A DNA stretch of 64,000 nt from Mycobacterium colombiense. Its GTDB lineage: Bacteria > Actinomycetota > Actinomycetes > Mycobacteriales > Mycobacteriaceae. The notes under the pieces are model-generated. The model ran no database searches and had not been told where the DNA came from. It was given only the letters and a program-made list of their open reading frames with translations. Where the stretch lies: positions 103,068-167,067 of the forward strand of contig NZ_QMEV01000005.1 of the NCBI RefSeq assembly GCF_003284935.1, written 5' to 3'. A program made the position numbers and the translations under genes. Each line of letters opens with the position of its first letter. Within the stretch, counting starts at the first letter, position 1. Below, one piece after another: positions 8,232 to 16,842 of the stretch.

Positions 8232-9248
8232 CTACTGCAATACCGTTTCCAGCAACCCCAACCGCCGGTAGGCGTCGTCGATCTGGGCCTTCGCCTCGGC
8301 GGGCAGCTCGGCTTGCGGAGGGCGGGAATGCGGATACGCCCCGATGGGCAGGCCCAGCAGCGACGCGGCGTACTTGAATGCACCGCCCCAGTGGGTGAAG
8401 TAGTCCGCGCGCCCCGGGTAGCACGTCCACCAGGACCCGATGTCGAGGTCGAACTGGTCCAGACCCGACTCGCGGCCATAATCCATGGCCTCGACGAGTT
8501 TGTCGCTCTGGATCAAATCCCAGTATTCGGAGAACAGTCGCCGGGTGGGCGTCTCGAAAAGGTATCCGGCAGTGCCCAATTGCGCCGGACACACGATCCC
8601 ATCCCGCAGCCAGCCCGCCCGGTAGACGGTCTTGTCGCATTCCCACACCGCGAGGCCGGGTGCCAGCTCATGCAGCATCCGGCTGCTCGCCGGGCGGAAG
8701 GCTCCCTCCTTCGTGGCGCACACCGCGGGAACCTCATCGTAGATCCGGGCACTCTCGGCGGGCGTCAAGACATAGCCCGAGGACGGCGAGTTGAACATGC
8801 CCAGGGCGATATCCGTCCGCGCCGCCACGTATTTGAAGAAGCGCAGCACGCCGTCACCGCCGTGCGCCTCCATCATCGGCGTCTGGATGTAGGCGATGTC
8901 GGCCCCCGCCTCCTGCGCGTGCAGCGTCAGGTCCAGGCAGTCCTTCGCCGACATGGCCGCGGTGCAGGCCTGCACCACCACGTCGCGATTGATGCCGCGG
9001 GCTTCCTCGATGGCCACCTCTAACAGGCGCTTGCGTTCATCGAGGGTCAGCGACCAGAACTCCGCGATTCCGCTGGTGCACCACAACATCGGGTGCCCGA
9101 GATCACCGACGCAATAGCGCACCAGCGTTCGATAGGCGTCCCAGTCGATGTCATCGCCGTCGTCGCCGCAGAACGGGGTGTAGAGGGAGTCGCCGATCCC
9201 CCGCAATGCGCCGGGCGCCCACGCGCGTGCCTCCGCTGCCGTAGCCAC
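8232..9248 (-). CDS. Dihydrodipicolinate synthase-family aldolase
   Basis: A 338-residue (beta/alpha)8 class I aldolase/lyase of the DapA superfamily. The Schiff-base Lys is in CATKEGAF. The usual YNxP tyrosine is Phe (MFNSPSSG), so it is unlikely to be true DapA. Its length resembles the hydratase-aldolases of aromatic degradation (~330 residues). The GTG start is chosen because AAAGGAG precedes it; the open frame continues upstream into the neighbouring SDR gene. It follows that SDR by 44 bp and is probably co-transcribed. Retro-aldol cleavage of a CoA ester or keto-acid is inferred. Confidence 0.8.
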   Translation of the reverse strand: MATAAEARAWAPGALRGIGDSLYTPFCGDDGDDIDWDAYRTLVRYCVGDLGHPMLWCTSGIAEFWSLTLDERKRLLEVAIEEARGINRDVVVQACTAAMSAKDCLDLTLHAQEAGADIAYIQTPMMEAHGGDGVLRFFKYVAARTDIALGMFNSPSSGYVLTPAESARIYDEVPAVCATKEGAFRPASSRMLHELAPGLAVWECDKTVYRAGWLRDGIVCPAQLGTAGYLFETPTRRLFSEYWDLIQSDKLVEAMDYGRESGLDQFDLDIGSWWTCYPGRADYFTHWGGAFKYAASLLGLPIGAYPHSRPPQAELPAEAKAQIDDAYRRLGLLETVLQ

Positions 9249-9292
9249 AATCGACTCCTTTTGTCTGCCAATCGATTTCTTTTCAACCGCCG

Positions 9293-10090
9293 TCAGGTGA
9301 AGTCCGAACCGCCGTCGACGTTGATGTTGGCGCCGGTCATGTAGGAGTTGCGCCTCGAGGCGAGGAACGCGGCGACCGGGCCGATTTCGTCCGGCAAGCC
9401 CGCGCGCGGCATGTGCGCGGGATGACCGAAATGCTTGCCGATGGCCTCCATCAGGGCGTACGGGTCGTTGCCGTCGACCCCCACCGAATTCGCCCAGCCG
9501 ATCAGCGATTCCGAGGCGATACTGCCCGGTGACACCACGTTGACCAGGATCTCGTCCTTGGCCAGCAGCAGGGACAGGTTCTTCGAAACGCTGGTCAGCA
9601 TCGACTTCGCCGCGGTGTATGCAGGGAGCATGACGCTTTGCCGCTGCGTCGAGTGTGCGGAGAAGTTCACGATCCGAGCCCACGGCGCCTTGCGCAACAG
9701 CGGAAGCGCCGCACGGACGCAGCGCACCATTCCCAGCACGCCGTCTTCGACGGCTTGGCGCCACTGGTCGTCACTCAGCTGCTCGAACGTGCCGGCGGCG
9801 CCCGGGCCCACCGTGACCACCAACGCGTTGAGTTCGCCGCCCCATCGCTGGGCGAGCTCGCCGAACACCCTGCCCACCGCACCGTCGTCCCCGATGTCGG
9901 CGGTCAATCCGACCGCGTCCGGGCTACCGCGTTGCGTGAGATCGCTCAGCGCGGCGTCCAGGGCGTCGCGGCTGCGGCCGACCACCGCGACGCGGGCTCC
10001 CTCGTCGGCGAAGCAGCGTGCGGTCGCCAATCCCATGCCGCGACTACCACCGACTATCACCGCCGTGGCGTTCTCCAGCCCTAGATCCAT
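9293..10090 (-). CDS. Short-chain dehydrogenase/reductase
   Basis: A 265-residue classical SDR. The Rossmann motif GGSRGMG is at residues ~14-20, the catalytic Ser is in NFSAHS, and Tyr/Lys are in YTAAK. The C-terminus SYMTGANINVDGG is typical of FabG-like members. It probably interconverts a hydroxy- and keto-acyl intermediate with NAD(P). It is the first gene of a two-gene leftward unit with the DapA-like aldolase and is divergent from the TetR gene across operator-like site 2. Confidence 0.87.
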   Translation of the reverse strand: MDLGLENATAVIVGGSRGMGLATARCFADEGARVAVVGRSRDALDAALSDLTQRGSPDAVGLTADIGDDGAVGRVFGELAQRWGGELNALVVTVGPGAAGTFEQLSDDQWRQAVEDGVLGMVRCVRAALPLLRKAPWARIVNFSAHSTQRQSVMLPAYTAAKSMLTSVSKNLSLLLAKDEILVNVVSPGSIASESLIGWANSVGVDGNDPYALMEAIGKHFGHPAHMPRAGLPDEIGPVAAFLASRRNSYMTGANINVDGGSDFT

Positions 10091-10150
10091 CGCCTAATCC
10101 GTAGCCCCAGTCCGGTCATTTTCGCCTGTCCAGCCGGTTTACCAAAAAGC

Positions 10151-10171
10151 CTACGATAGGTATTACAGTAG
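10151..10171. promoter_or_regulatory. Candidate TetR operator, site 2
   Basis: Inverted repeat with end arms CTAC and GTAG. The core CGATAGGTATTACAGTA is the reverse complement of site 1 apart from one inserted base. It lies between the divergent SDR (start 10090) and the TetR regulator (start 10298), the classical place for an autoregulatory operator. Confidence 0.5.
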
Positions 10172-10297
10172 CAGAGGGATAATGCGACACGAAGGCGTAT
10201 ACGCAGGTCAAAAGAGAAGTGCCGGTAAATTAAATCGTACCGGCAGCACGGCTGGCAGACCGCATGCACGGAACGGATTTTGATGGAGGTGCCCGTA

Positions 10298-11095
10298 GTG
10301 GCAAAACAGGCAACCGCCGATAAGCGTCAACGACGCGAACGCGGGTCCATCAATCCCGATGACATCATCAGCGGCGCATTCGAACTCGCGGAGCAGGTGT
10401 CGATAGACAACCTGAGCATGCCGCTGCTCGGCAAACATCTGGGCGTCGGTGTGACGAGCATCTACTGGTACTTCCGCAAGAAGGACGACCTGCTCAACGC
10501 GATGACCGACCGCGCGCTGAGCAAGTACGTATTCGCCACGCCCTATGTGGAAGCCAGCGACTGGCGCGAGACACTGGCCAACCACGCACGGCTGATGCGG
10601 AAGACGTTCATGGGCAACCCAATTCTGTGCGACCTGATTCTGATTCGCGCCGCGCTTTCTCCGAAGGCGGCGCGGATGGGAGCTCAGGAGATGGAAAAGG
10701 CGGTCGCCAATCTGGTGCAGGCCGGGCTGTCACCGGAGGATGCGTTCGACACCTATTCGGCGATCTCGGTACACGTGCGCGGTTCGGTCGTATTGCAACG
10801 CCTCTACGAAAAGAACCAATCGTCGGACGTCGGACCGCGAGCCATCGAAGATGCCGTTTCCATCGACCCGGAAAAGACCCCGCTGCTCGCGCAGGTAACC
10901 CGGATCGGCCACCGCATCGGCGCGCCCGACGAAACAAATTTCGAGTACGGGCTCACGTGCATCCTCGATCACGCCAGCCGGTTGATCGACGAGAGCAACG
11001 AATCCAAGGGCAGCAAAGCGGCGCCGGCGCGCCCGCGCAAGCCGGCCAAATCGACGACCCCTCGGGGCCGCACCAAGGCGGCGGCGGCCCGCTAG
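10298..11095 (+). CDS. TetR-family transcriptional regulator
   Basis: A 265-residue TetR-type repressor. The N-terminal helix-turn-helix spans residues ~20-65, with LLGKHLGVGVTSIYWYFRKKDDLL as the recognition region. The ligand-binding domain follows, then a basic Ala/Pro/Lys-rich tail. The GTG start is preferred because GGAGGTG precedes it by 8 bp; an in-frame TTG lies 18 bp upstream. Its position beside the repeated TACTGTA-type palindrome suggests it controls the surrounding acyl-CoA cluster and itself, with a CoA ester as a likely inducer. Confidence 0.88.
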   Translation: MAKQATADKRQRRERGSINPDDIISGAFELAEQVSIDNLSMPLLGKHLGVGVTSIYWYFRKKDDLLNAMTDRALSKYVFATPYVEASDWRETLANHARLMRKTFMGNPILCDLILIRAALSPKAARMGAQEMEKAVANLVQAGLSPEDAFDTYSAISVHVRGSVVLQRLYEKNQSSDVGPRAIEDAVSIDPEKTPLLAQVTRIGHRIGAPDETNFEYGLTCILDHASRLIDESNESKGSKAAPARPRKPAKSTTPRGRTKAAAAR

Positions 11096-11114
11096 CTGCG
11101 CCCGAAACGGATTG

Positions 11115-12023
11115 TCACCCCTCGGGTTCCGGTACGTGGAAGTGCTCGTCACGTAACCGAAACGCTTCCCTGGCGCCGTGCTGCGCGCGGGTCTTGACGA
11201 AGTTGAATTCGCCCGGCCCGAACTGCAGGTTGGTGCCGAACGCGTGGAACAGATAGCTGGCGACCTCTTCGCCCTGGTAGGCCTGGCTCTGCTCGACAAG
11301 CCGGAACGCCTCCTTGGCGATGACGACCCCGTCGGCGGGCATCTTGGCCGCCTTCTCGGCCCAGTAGCGCGCCCTGGCCGTCACCGCGCCGGGTGCGCAG
11401 GTGTCGGTGAAGATTCCCAGGTGCTCGACCTCGCCCGCCTCGATGATGTCGCCGGTCAACAGCAGGCGCCGGGCCAGCACCGGCCCGAGCCGGTGAAAGA
11501 ACATGTGCAAGCTGCCAAGCGCTGGGCCCAGGAATCGGGTCGCCGGCATGCCGATCTTGGTGTCACGCGCGATGACCGAGATGTCGGTCATCAACGCCAT
11601 CTCGAAACCGCCGCCGAGCGCGTAACCGGCGATCTCCCCCACCGTCACCTTCGGGAAACCCATGAAATTGTGGTAGAAGCCAAACGACTTGCGGTCCACC
11701 GTAAGTCGCCGCCGCTGACTGGGTCGACGGTTGGCGGCGCGGCCGTCTTCGGCCGCCTGGCCCGGTGCCGTGGACGAGCCGTACCACCCGTAGGCGTTGT
11801 TCATGTCGGCCCCGGTGGAAAACACACCCTCGGCACCGCGCAGCAGCACCACCGTCAGGTCGTCGTCCTCGGCCACCCGATCCAGGCATCGGGCGACGGC
11901 CTCACGCATGGCCGCGTCGTAGGAGTTGCGCTGCTTGGGATTGTTCAGCGTGATGGTCGCGATGCGCCGATCGGGATCGACGTCGAAGAGCACGCGATCG
12001 TCAGAGCTGCTCGTGGCGGTCAT
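11115..12023 (-). CDS. Enoyl-CoA hydratase/isomerase (crotonase) family protein
   Basis: A 302-residue crotonase. Visible are LNNPKQRNSY, the oxyanion segment GVFSTGADM, and ALGGGFEMA, which keeps one glutamate of the hydratase pair. The second position reads GMPATRFLG and lacks it. An insert at residues ~75-105 (AEDGRAANRRPSQRRR region) is longer than usual. The ATG overlaps the thioesterase stop (ATGA), so the much longer open frame through that gene is not the protein. Probably co-translated with the thioesterase; reaction uncertain. Confidence 0.85.
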   Translation of the reverse strand: MTATSSSDDRVLFDVDPDRRIATITLNNPKQRNSYDAAMREAVARCLDRVAEDDDLTVVLLRGAEGVFSTGADMNNAYGWYGSSTAPGQAAEDGRAANRRPSQRRRLTVDRKSFGFYHNFMGFPKVTVGEIAGYALGGGFEMALMTDISVIARDTKIGMPATRFLGPALGSLHMFFHRLGPVLARRLLLTGDIIEAGEVEHLGIFTDTCAPGAVTARARYWAEKAAKMPADGVVIAKEAFRLVEQSQAYQGEEVASYLFHAFGTNLQFGPGEFNFVKTRAQHGAREAFRLRDEHFHVPEPEG

Positions 12024-12715
12024 GTGTCGGACTCCTTTCGGCGCTTGCCGAATCGCGATCCGGCAAGCTTCTCCGGCCGTGACGCCAACGTGTCGACCTC
12101 GCCGGTACATAGGACTTCGTCGTCGAGCGACAGCCGCCCGGTCGACGTGATGCCGCGTTCGCCCTCGGTGCGGGCAATGTCGAAGCGCAGCTCGGTCAAC
12201 ACCGGGGTCGGCCGTCGGAAGGTCACGACCAAGGATCGTGTCTTGCCGGACAGGCCGGTGACGCAATTGTGGTGCTGGATGACGCAGTCGAAGAAGACGC
12301 CCAGGAAGCCGCCGTGCACCAGTCCCGGCGGCCCTTCGTACACCAGCGGGAATTCGACACTGCCCGTGGCGGTTTCGGCGTCGAGTCGGTCGAACCGGTA
12401 CTCGGGAAAGCACGGGTTGTACGCCCCGATGTCCGTCGCGTGGTTGAGATAGACACGGCGGGGATCGTCGGGCAGCTCGCCGATGCGCGGCGCGTTGTCC
12501 GTCGGCGCCGCGGCCGCCAGCTCGACTTCCCATTCGGCGAACATCTCCAGCATGGCGTCCACCGCGCGGTGTGGGTGCTCGAGGGATACCAGCAGCGAAC
12601 TCAGGCGCCGCATGGCGGCGGCCGCCGCCACGGTCTGGGCAAGCGGCGCCTCGCCGAACCTCGTGTGGCCGCCGCCCGCCGACGCGGGCGTGGCATGCCC
12701 CTCCGACAAGGTCAT
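12020..12715 (-). CDS. PaaI/THEM4-like hotdog thioesterase
   Basis: A 231-residue protein with a C-terminal hotdog domain (residues ~95-215) containing the substrate-loop motif GLVHGGFLGVFFD. Such enzymes hydrolyse acyl-CoA esters, often to recycle CoA from stalled intermediates. The N-terminal ~90 residues are helical and Ala-rich and not typical of the minimal PaaI domain. It is the first gene of a two-gene leftward unit and is divergent from the crotonase at 12838, with operator-like site 3 between them. Confidence 0.82.
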   Translation of the reverse strand: MTLSEGHATPASAGGGHTRFGEAPLAQTVAAAAAMRRLSSLLVSLEHPHRAVDAMLEMFAEWEVELAAAAPTDNAPRIGELPDDPRRVYLNHATDIGAYNPCFPEYRFDRLDAETATGSVEFPLVYEGPPGLVHGGFLGVFFDCVIQHHNCVTGLSGKTRSLVVTFRRPTPVLTELRFDIARTEGERGITSTGRLSLDDEVLCTGEVDTLASRPEKLAGSRFGKRRKESDT

Positions 12716-12793
12716 ATGTTGCCTCTTTCACCCCGGATTGTTTCGCAGGCAGCGTATCCTTGCTAACTTATACAGCGTATCAATCGTATTGCC

Positions 12794-12812
12794 TACTGTA
12801 TGGGTAACCGTA
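12794..12812. promoter_or_regulatory. Candidate TetR operator, site 3
   Basis: The 19-bp TACTGTATGGGTAACCGTA matches site 1 at 14 of 19 aligned positions (TACTGTAT, TA, C, GTA). It lies 26 bp before the crotonase start at 12838 and 79 bp before the divergent thioesterase start. It is more diverged than the other two sites. Confidence 0.4.
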
Positions 12813-12837
12813 TCGGCAAGAAAGGCCGGATTCGACG

Positions 12838-13659
12838 GTGAGTCAGGGGGCCGACACGGCCGGTGCCGAGGGTTCGGTGACAGTGCATCGCGACGGTGCC
12901 GTGTTACTGGTGACGCTCGATCGCCCATCGCGGCGTAACTCGTTGACACAGTTGATGATCGGGACGCTGGTCGATGCGCTTACCGGTGCCGCGGCCGACG
13001 ATTCGCTGCGGGCCGTTCACATCCGCGGAGCCGGCGATGACTTCTGCGCCGGCGCCGACTGGGTGGCCGCGAACGATCCCGGCGGCCAACGCCCCCGCGC
13101 CGGTGACCTGGTGCGCCGGATCCCACACGCCGCTCACCGCGTGATCGAGCTCGTCGCAACCATCCAGCTGCCGGTGGTGTGCAGCGTGCGGGGCTGGGCG
13201 GTGGGCTTTGGCTGCAATCTCGCGTTGGCCGCCGATTTCACCGTGGCCGCCGACGACGCGGTCTTCTGGGAGCCCTTCATCGACCGGGGGTTCAGCCCGG
13301 ACTCGGGCTCCACCTGGCTGTTACCGCGGCTGGTCGGCGTGGCCCGGGCCCGGCGAATGCTGCTGCTCGGCGAGAAGGTGGGCGCGCCGGACGCAGCCGA
13401 CTGGGGATTGATTCACCAGGCGGTCAGCGGCACCGACCTCGATCAGGCCGCCGAAAAGTTGGTGGACCGACTGGCGTCCGGACCGACGGCCGCGCTGGGA
13501 CTGGCCAAGCAGGCCCTGAACTTCGGCCAGCATGCAACGCTGGGCCAGTCGCTGACCCAGGAGCTGTTCAACCTGGAACTATCCTGCCGAACAAGCGATT
13601 TCAAGGAGGGCCTGGAGGCTTTCCGGCAGCGACGGGATCCGGATTTCCGTGGACGCTAA
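12838..13659 (+). CDS. Enoyl-CoA hydratase/isomerase (crotonase) family protein, PaaG-like
   Basis: A 273-residue crotonase. It has LDRPSRRNSL, DDFCAGADW, GWAVGFGCNLALAAD and DRGFSPDSGSTWLLPRLVG. The Asp in SPDSG is in the position of the catalytic Asp of PaaG-type ring isomerases, while the hydratase glutamates are missing, so isomerisation is more likely than hydration. The GTG start has AGAAAGG upstream. First gene of the rightward run to 19919. Confidence 0.85.
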   Translation: MSQGADTAGAEGSVTVHRDGAVLLVTLDRPSRRNSLTQLMIGTLVDALTGAAADDSLRAVHIRGAGDDFCAGADWVAANDPGGQRPRAGDLVRRIPHAAHRVIELVATIQLPVVCSVRGWAVGFGCNLALAADFTVAADDAVFWEPFIDRGFSPDSGSTWLLPRLVGVARARRMLLLGEKVGAPDAADWGLIHQAVSGTDLDQAAEKLVDRLASGPTAALGLAKQALNFGQHATLGQSLTQELFNLELSCRTSDFKEGLEAFRQRRDPDFRGR

Positions 13660-13778
13660 CCAGACGATCAACCACTCCAGGAGGCCGAGTGTGGTTGCCA
13701 TGCACGGCAATTGCCGCGACTCCGTCCATAGGCCCGCCACTCGAGGACCGCACCAGGCGCTGCACGAAGGGATGACCG
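13660..13778. other. Short intergenic region with a small palindrome
   Basis: A 119-bp gap between two rightward crotonase genes. It includes the perfect 12-bp palindrome CGGCAATTGCCG at 13705-13716. The palindrome could be an internal operator or a coincidence. No gene is visible. Confidence 0.3.
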
Positions 13779-14591
13779 ATGCCCACTGATTCGTTCGACA
13801 CGATCAAATACGAAGTCGCTGGCCACACCGCGACGATCACGCTGAATCGCCCGGACGCCCTCAATGCGCTCAGCCCGCACATGATCACCGAACTGCGGGC
13901 CGCCTACGACGAGGCCGAAAACGACGACAATGTGTGGCTGACCATCGTCACCGGCACCGGTCGCGCGTTCTGCACCGGCGCCGACGTCAAGGAGATTCCC
14001 GAAGACGGCAAGGTGATCTACGAGCGGCCCTACCTGTCCACGTACGACCAGTGGGAGGCGCCCCAGGAGGGCACGCCGCCGTTTCGCACCACGGCCAAGC
14101 CGGTGCTGACCGCCGTGAACGGAATCTGCTGTGGCGCCGGCATGGACTGGGTCACGACGACCGACATCGTCATCGCATCCGAGCAGGCGACCTTCTTCGA
14201 TCCGCACGTCAGCATCGGGCTGGTGGCCGGCCGCGAATTGGTGCGGGTGTCCCGGGTCTTGCCCCGCTCGATCGCGCTGCGAATGGCCTTGATGGGCAAG
14301 CACGAGCGGATGAGCGCGGCGCGCGCCTATGAACTCGGATTGATCAGCGAAATCGTCGAGCACGACCGCCTGCTGGAGCGGGCCCACGAGATCGCCGACA
14401 TCGTCAATTCCAATGCGCCGCTGGCGGTCCGGGGCACCCGGCTCGCGATTCTCAAGGGCCTCAACGTACCGCTGCACGAGGCGGAGATACTCGCCGAAAC
14501 CTTCCGCGAGCGGGTGCTGCGCACCGAGGACGCGGCCGAAGGCCCGCGGGCCTTCGTCGAAAAGCGCACGCCGAATTGGCAGTGCCGATGA
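13779..14591 (+). CDS. Crotonase-family protein lacking canonical hydratase glutamates
   Basis: A 270-residue crotonase. It has the LNRPDALNAL strand, the GRAFCTGADV oxyanion segment and GICCGAGMDW. The two positions that carry catalytic Glu in hydratases read CGAGMDW and FFDPHVSIGLV, so it is probably not a simple hydratase. It closely resembles the next gene (shared ATFFD-HVS-GLV and ALMG--ER segments), indicating tandem duplication and divergence. Its stop overlaps the next start by ATGA. The partner may form a mixed complex or act on the next intermediate. Confidence 0.84.
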   Translation: MPTDSFDTIKYEVAGHTATITLNRPDALNALSPHMITELRAAYDEAENDDNVWLTIVTGTGRAFCTGADVKEIPEDGKVIYERPYLSTYDQWEAPQEGTPPFRTTAKPVLTAVNGICCGAGMDWVTTTDIVIASEQATFFDPHVSIGLVAGRELVRVSRVLPRSIALRMALMGKHERMSAARAYELGLISEIVEHDRLLERAHEIADIVNSNAPLAVRGTRLAILKGLNVPLHEAEILAETFRERVLRTEDAAEGPRAFVEKRTPNWQCR

Positions 14592-15373
14592 CGTTCGAAA
14601 CCATTCTGCTCGAGGTCGACGCGAGCGACCACGTCGCCACGATCACGCTGAATCGCCCCGAACAGCTCAACGCGTTCAACCGCACCATGTGCGAGGAGAT
14701 GGCCCGCGCGTGGCGCACGGTCAAACTCGACGACTCGGTGCACGCGGTCGTGCTGCGCGCCGCCGGCGACCGGGCTTTCAGCGCCGGGCTGGACATCAAG
14801 ACGCCGTACGGCCAGCCCGAAAACATCTGGAACCACGAGGATCCCGGCGAAGCACTCAGTCCCAAGTGGCAGAAGATGTGGAAACCCGTGGTATGCGCGG
14901 TGCAGGGCATGTGCACCGCGGGCGGGTTCTACTTCGTCAACGAATCCGACGTGGTGATCTGCTCCGAGAACGCCACGTTCTTCGACTCCCACGTGTCCGC
15001 GGGCCTGGTCTGTGCCTTGGAGCCGATCGGCCTGATGCGCCGCATCGGCCTGGGTGAGACGTTGCGAATAGCGCTGATGGGCAACGACGAACGGGTCGGC
15101 GCCGACACCGCGCTGCGGATCGGATTGGTCTCCGAGGTCGTCGCCGCGGACCAGCTTTGGCACCGCGCCCACGAGATCGCGGCGACCATCGCCGCCAAGC
15201 CGCCGACCGCGACGGCCGGCACGGTGAAGGCGATCTGGGAATCGCTGGACAAGCCGTACCGCGCGGCAATGGAGCAGAACCTGATCTACACCCGGCTGGG
15301 AAACCCGCTGGGCACCGCGGAGCTGGGCGCTCAACACGATTCCGGCGCGGGCCGTACACCACAGATCCGCTGA
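14588..15373 (+). CDS. Crotonase-family protein, tandem paralogue
   Basis: A 261-residue crotonase starting MTFETILLEVD. The ATG overlaps the preceding TGA, and this start is preferred over the TTG 12 bp earlier. It has LNRPEQLNAF, DRAFSAGLDIKTPYG, CTAGGFYFVNESD and FFDSHVSAGLV. Like its paralogue it lacks both standard catalytic glutamates. The fold is clear; hydrolysis, isomerisation or C-C bond cleavage are all possible within the family. Its stop shares one base with the start of the ligase gene (TGATG). Confidence 0.84.
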   Translation: MTFETILLEVDASDHVATITLNRPEQLNAFNRTMCEEMARAWRTVKLDDSVHAVVLRAAGDRAFSAGLDIKTPYGQPENIWNHEDPGEALSPKWQKMWKPVVCAVQGMCTAGGFYFVNESDVVICSENATFFDSHVSAGLVCALEPIGLMRRIGLGETLRIALMGNDERVGADTALRIGLVSEVVAADQLWHRAHEIAATIAAKPPTATAGTVKAIWESLDKPYRAAMEQNLIYTRLGNPLGTAELGAQHDSGAGRTPQIR

Positions 15374-16842
15374 TGTCGCGTCACCCGCTGGCTCAACGCA
15401 TCGCCGACGTGCTCGACCTGCAGCCGGACTCACACGCCATCGAGTATGGCGGACAGTGGATCTCCTGGGACCGGGTCGCCACGCTGGCACGCCGTATCGC
15501 CGCCGCTACCGGCGGAGCCGAAGTCGGGATGCTGCTGCGCAACCGTCCCGGGCACGTGGCCGCATTCCTGGGCGTCCTGCTGGGCGGTGGAACGGTGGTG
15601 GTCATCAACCCCTCTCGCGGTGACGAGCGCATCAAGGCCGACATCGCGGGGCTGCAGCTTCCGGTGATCGTCGGCGAGGCCGACGATCTGAGGGCGCTGG
15701 TGCCCGTGGGCACACCGGCCATCGCGATTGCGGGCGGGTTGGACGACGCCGAGGTCTCCGCGCCGCGCCTCGGCGACGCCGCCCCCCAAGCCGGTGTCGC
15801 CGTCCGCATGCTGACCAGCGGCACGACCGGGCCGCCCAAGCGGATCGATCTGAGCTACGACATGTTGGCGCGCAGCGTGATCGGCCCCGAGCCGGATCAC
15901 GCGGTCTCGCCTACGGAGCTGCGCCGCGGCGTCGCGATCGTGAACTCGCCGTTGGTCCACATCGGCGGGGTGTTCCGGGTGCTGCAATGCATCGCCGAGG
16001 CGAGGCCGTTCGTGCTGCTGGAACGGTTCGAGCTGAACGCGTGGGCCGAGGCGGTGCGCAAGCACCGGCCCCGCGCGGCGTCGCTGGTGCCGGCGGCGCT
16101 GCGCACGGTATTGCACTCCGAGGTCCCGCGCGCCGACCTGGAGAGCCTGCGGGCCGTTACCTGCGGCACGGCGCCGTTGTCGGCCGAGGATGCCGATGCC
16201 TTCACCGAGAAGTACGGCATTCCGGTGTTGACCTCTTATGCGGCAACCGAATTCGGTGGCGGGGTGGCGGGCTGGACCCTCACCGACCATCAGCGGTACT
16301 GGAAGACCAAACGGGGCAGCGTCGGCCGGGCCAATCCGGGCGCCCAGCTGCGGGTGGTCACCGAGGACGGAACGCCCCTGGGCCCGGGCGAAGTCGGCCT
16401 GCTGGAGGTCAAACCGGGCCAGCTGGGACCTGCCGCGCCATGGATGCGGACCACCGATATGGCGCGCATCGACGCCGACGGGTTTCTGTGGATCGTGGGC
16501 CGTGCCGACCAGGCGATCATCCGCGGCGGTTTCAAAGTGATGCCCGACGACGTCCGGGCCGCCCTGGAGAGCCACCCCGCGGTGGCCGGCGCGGCCGTGA
16601 TCGCCCGCCCCGATGAGCGGCTCGGCGAGACGCCCGTCGCCGTGGTCGAGCTCCGAGAGGGGGCATCGGCCGACGCCGACGCCCTGGTCGAGCATCTGCG
16701 CGGGCGACTGGCGCGCTACGAGGTTCCCACCGAAATCGTGATCGTCGACAGCATCCCCCGAACACCGTCGGGCAAGGCCGATCTCCTCGCGATCCGAGTC
16801 CTTTTCGGCGACCCCGCAGCGCGGCACGACCATGCCCGTTGA
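15373..16842 (+). CDS. Class I adenylate-forming acyl-CoA ligase (1 of 3)
   Basis: A 489-residue AMP-binding enzyme activating a carboxylic acid to a CoA ester. The P-loop is LTSGTTGPPKRI, followed by a SYAATEFGGG motif and a C-terminal Lys in TPSGKADLL. It is somewhat short for FadD proteins. The start is set by the TGATG junction with the crotonase; the frame also runs open further upstream inside that gene. It overlaps the next ligase by 11 bp. First of three consecutive ligases; division of labour is unknown. Confidence 0.85.
   Translation: MSRHPLAQRIADVLDLQPDSHAIEYGGQWISWDRVATLARRIAAATGGAEVGMLLRNRPGHVAAFLGVLLGGGTVVVINPSRGDERIKADIAGLQLPVIVGEADDLRALVPVGTPAIAIAGGLDDAEVSAPRLGDAAPQAGVAVRMLTSGTTGPPKRIDLSYDMLARSVIGPEPDHAVSPTELRRGVAIVNSPLVHIGGVFRVLQCIAEARPFVLLERFELNAWAEAVRKHRPRAASLVPAALRTVLHSEVPRADLESLRAVTCGTAPLSAEDADAFTEKYGIPVLTSYAATEFGGGVAGWTLTDHQRYWKTKRGSVGRANPGAQLRVVTEDGTPLGPGEVGLLEVKPGQLGPAAPWMRTTDMARIDADGFLWIVGRADQAIIRGGFKVMPDDVRAALESHPAVAGAAVIARPDERLGETPVAVVELREGASADADALVEHLRGRLARYEVPTEIVIVDSIPRTPSGKADLLAIRVLFGDPAARHDHAR

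Noticed and set aside
12721..12793. Additional operator copies from GTATC/CGTAT repeats upstream of the crotonase at 12838
   Set aside because: The short GTATC and CGTAT words recur, but their spacing and flanks do not match the 19-bp motif well enough to call further sites.
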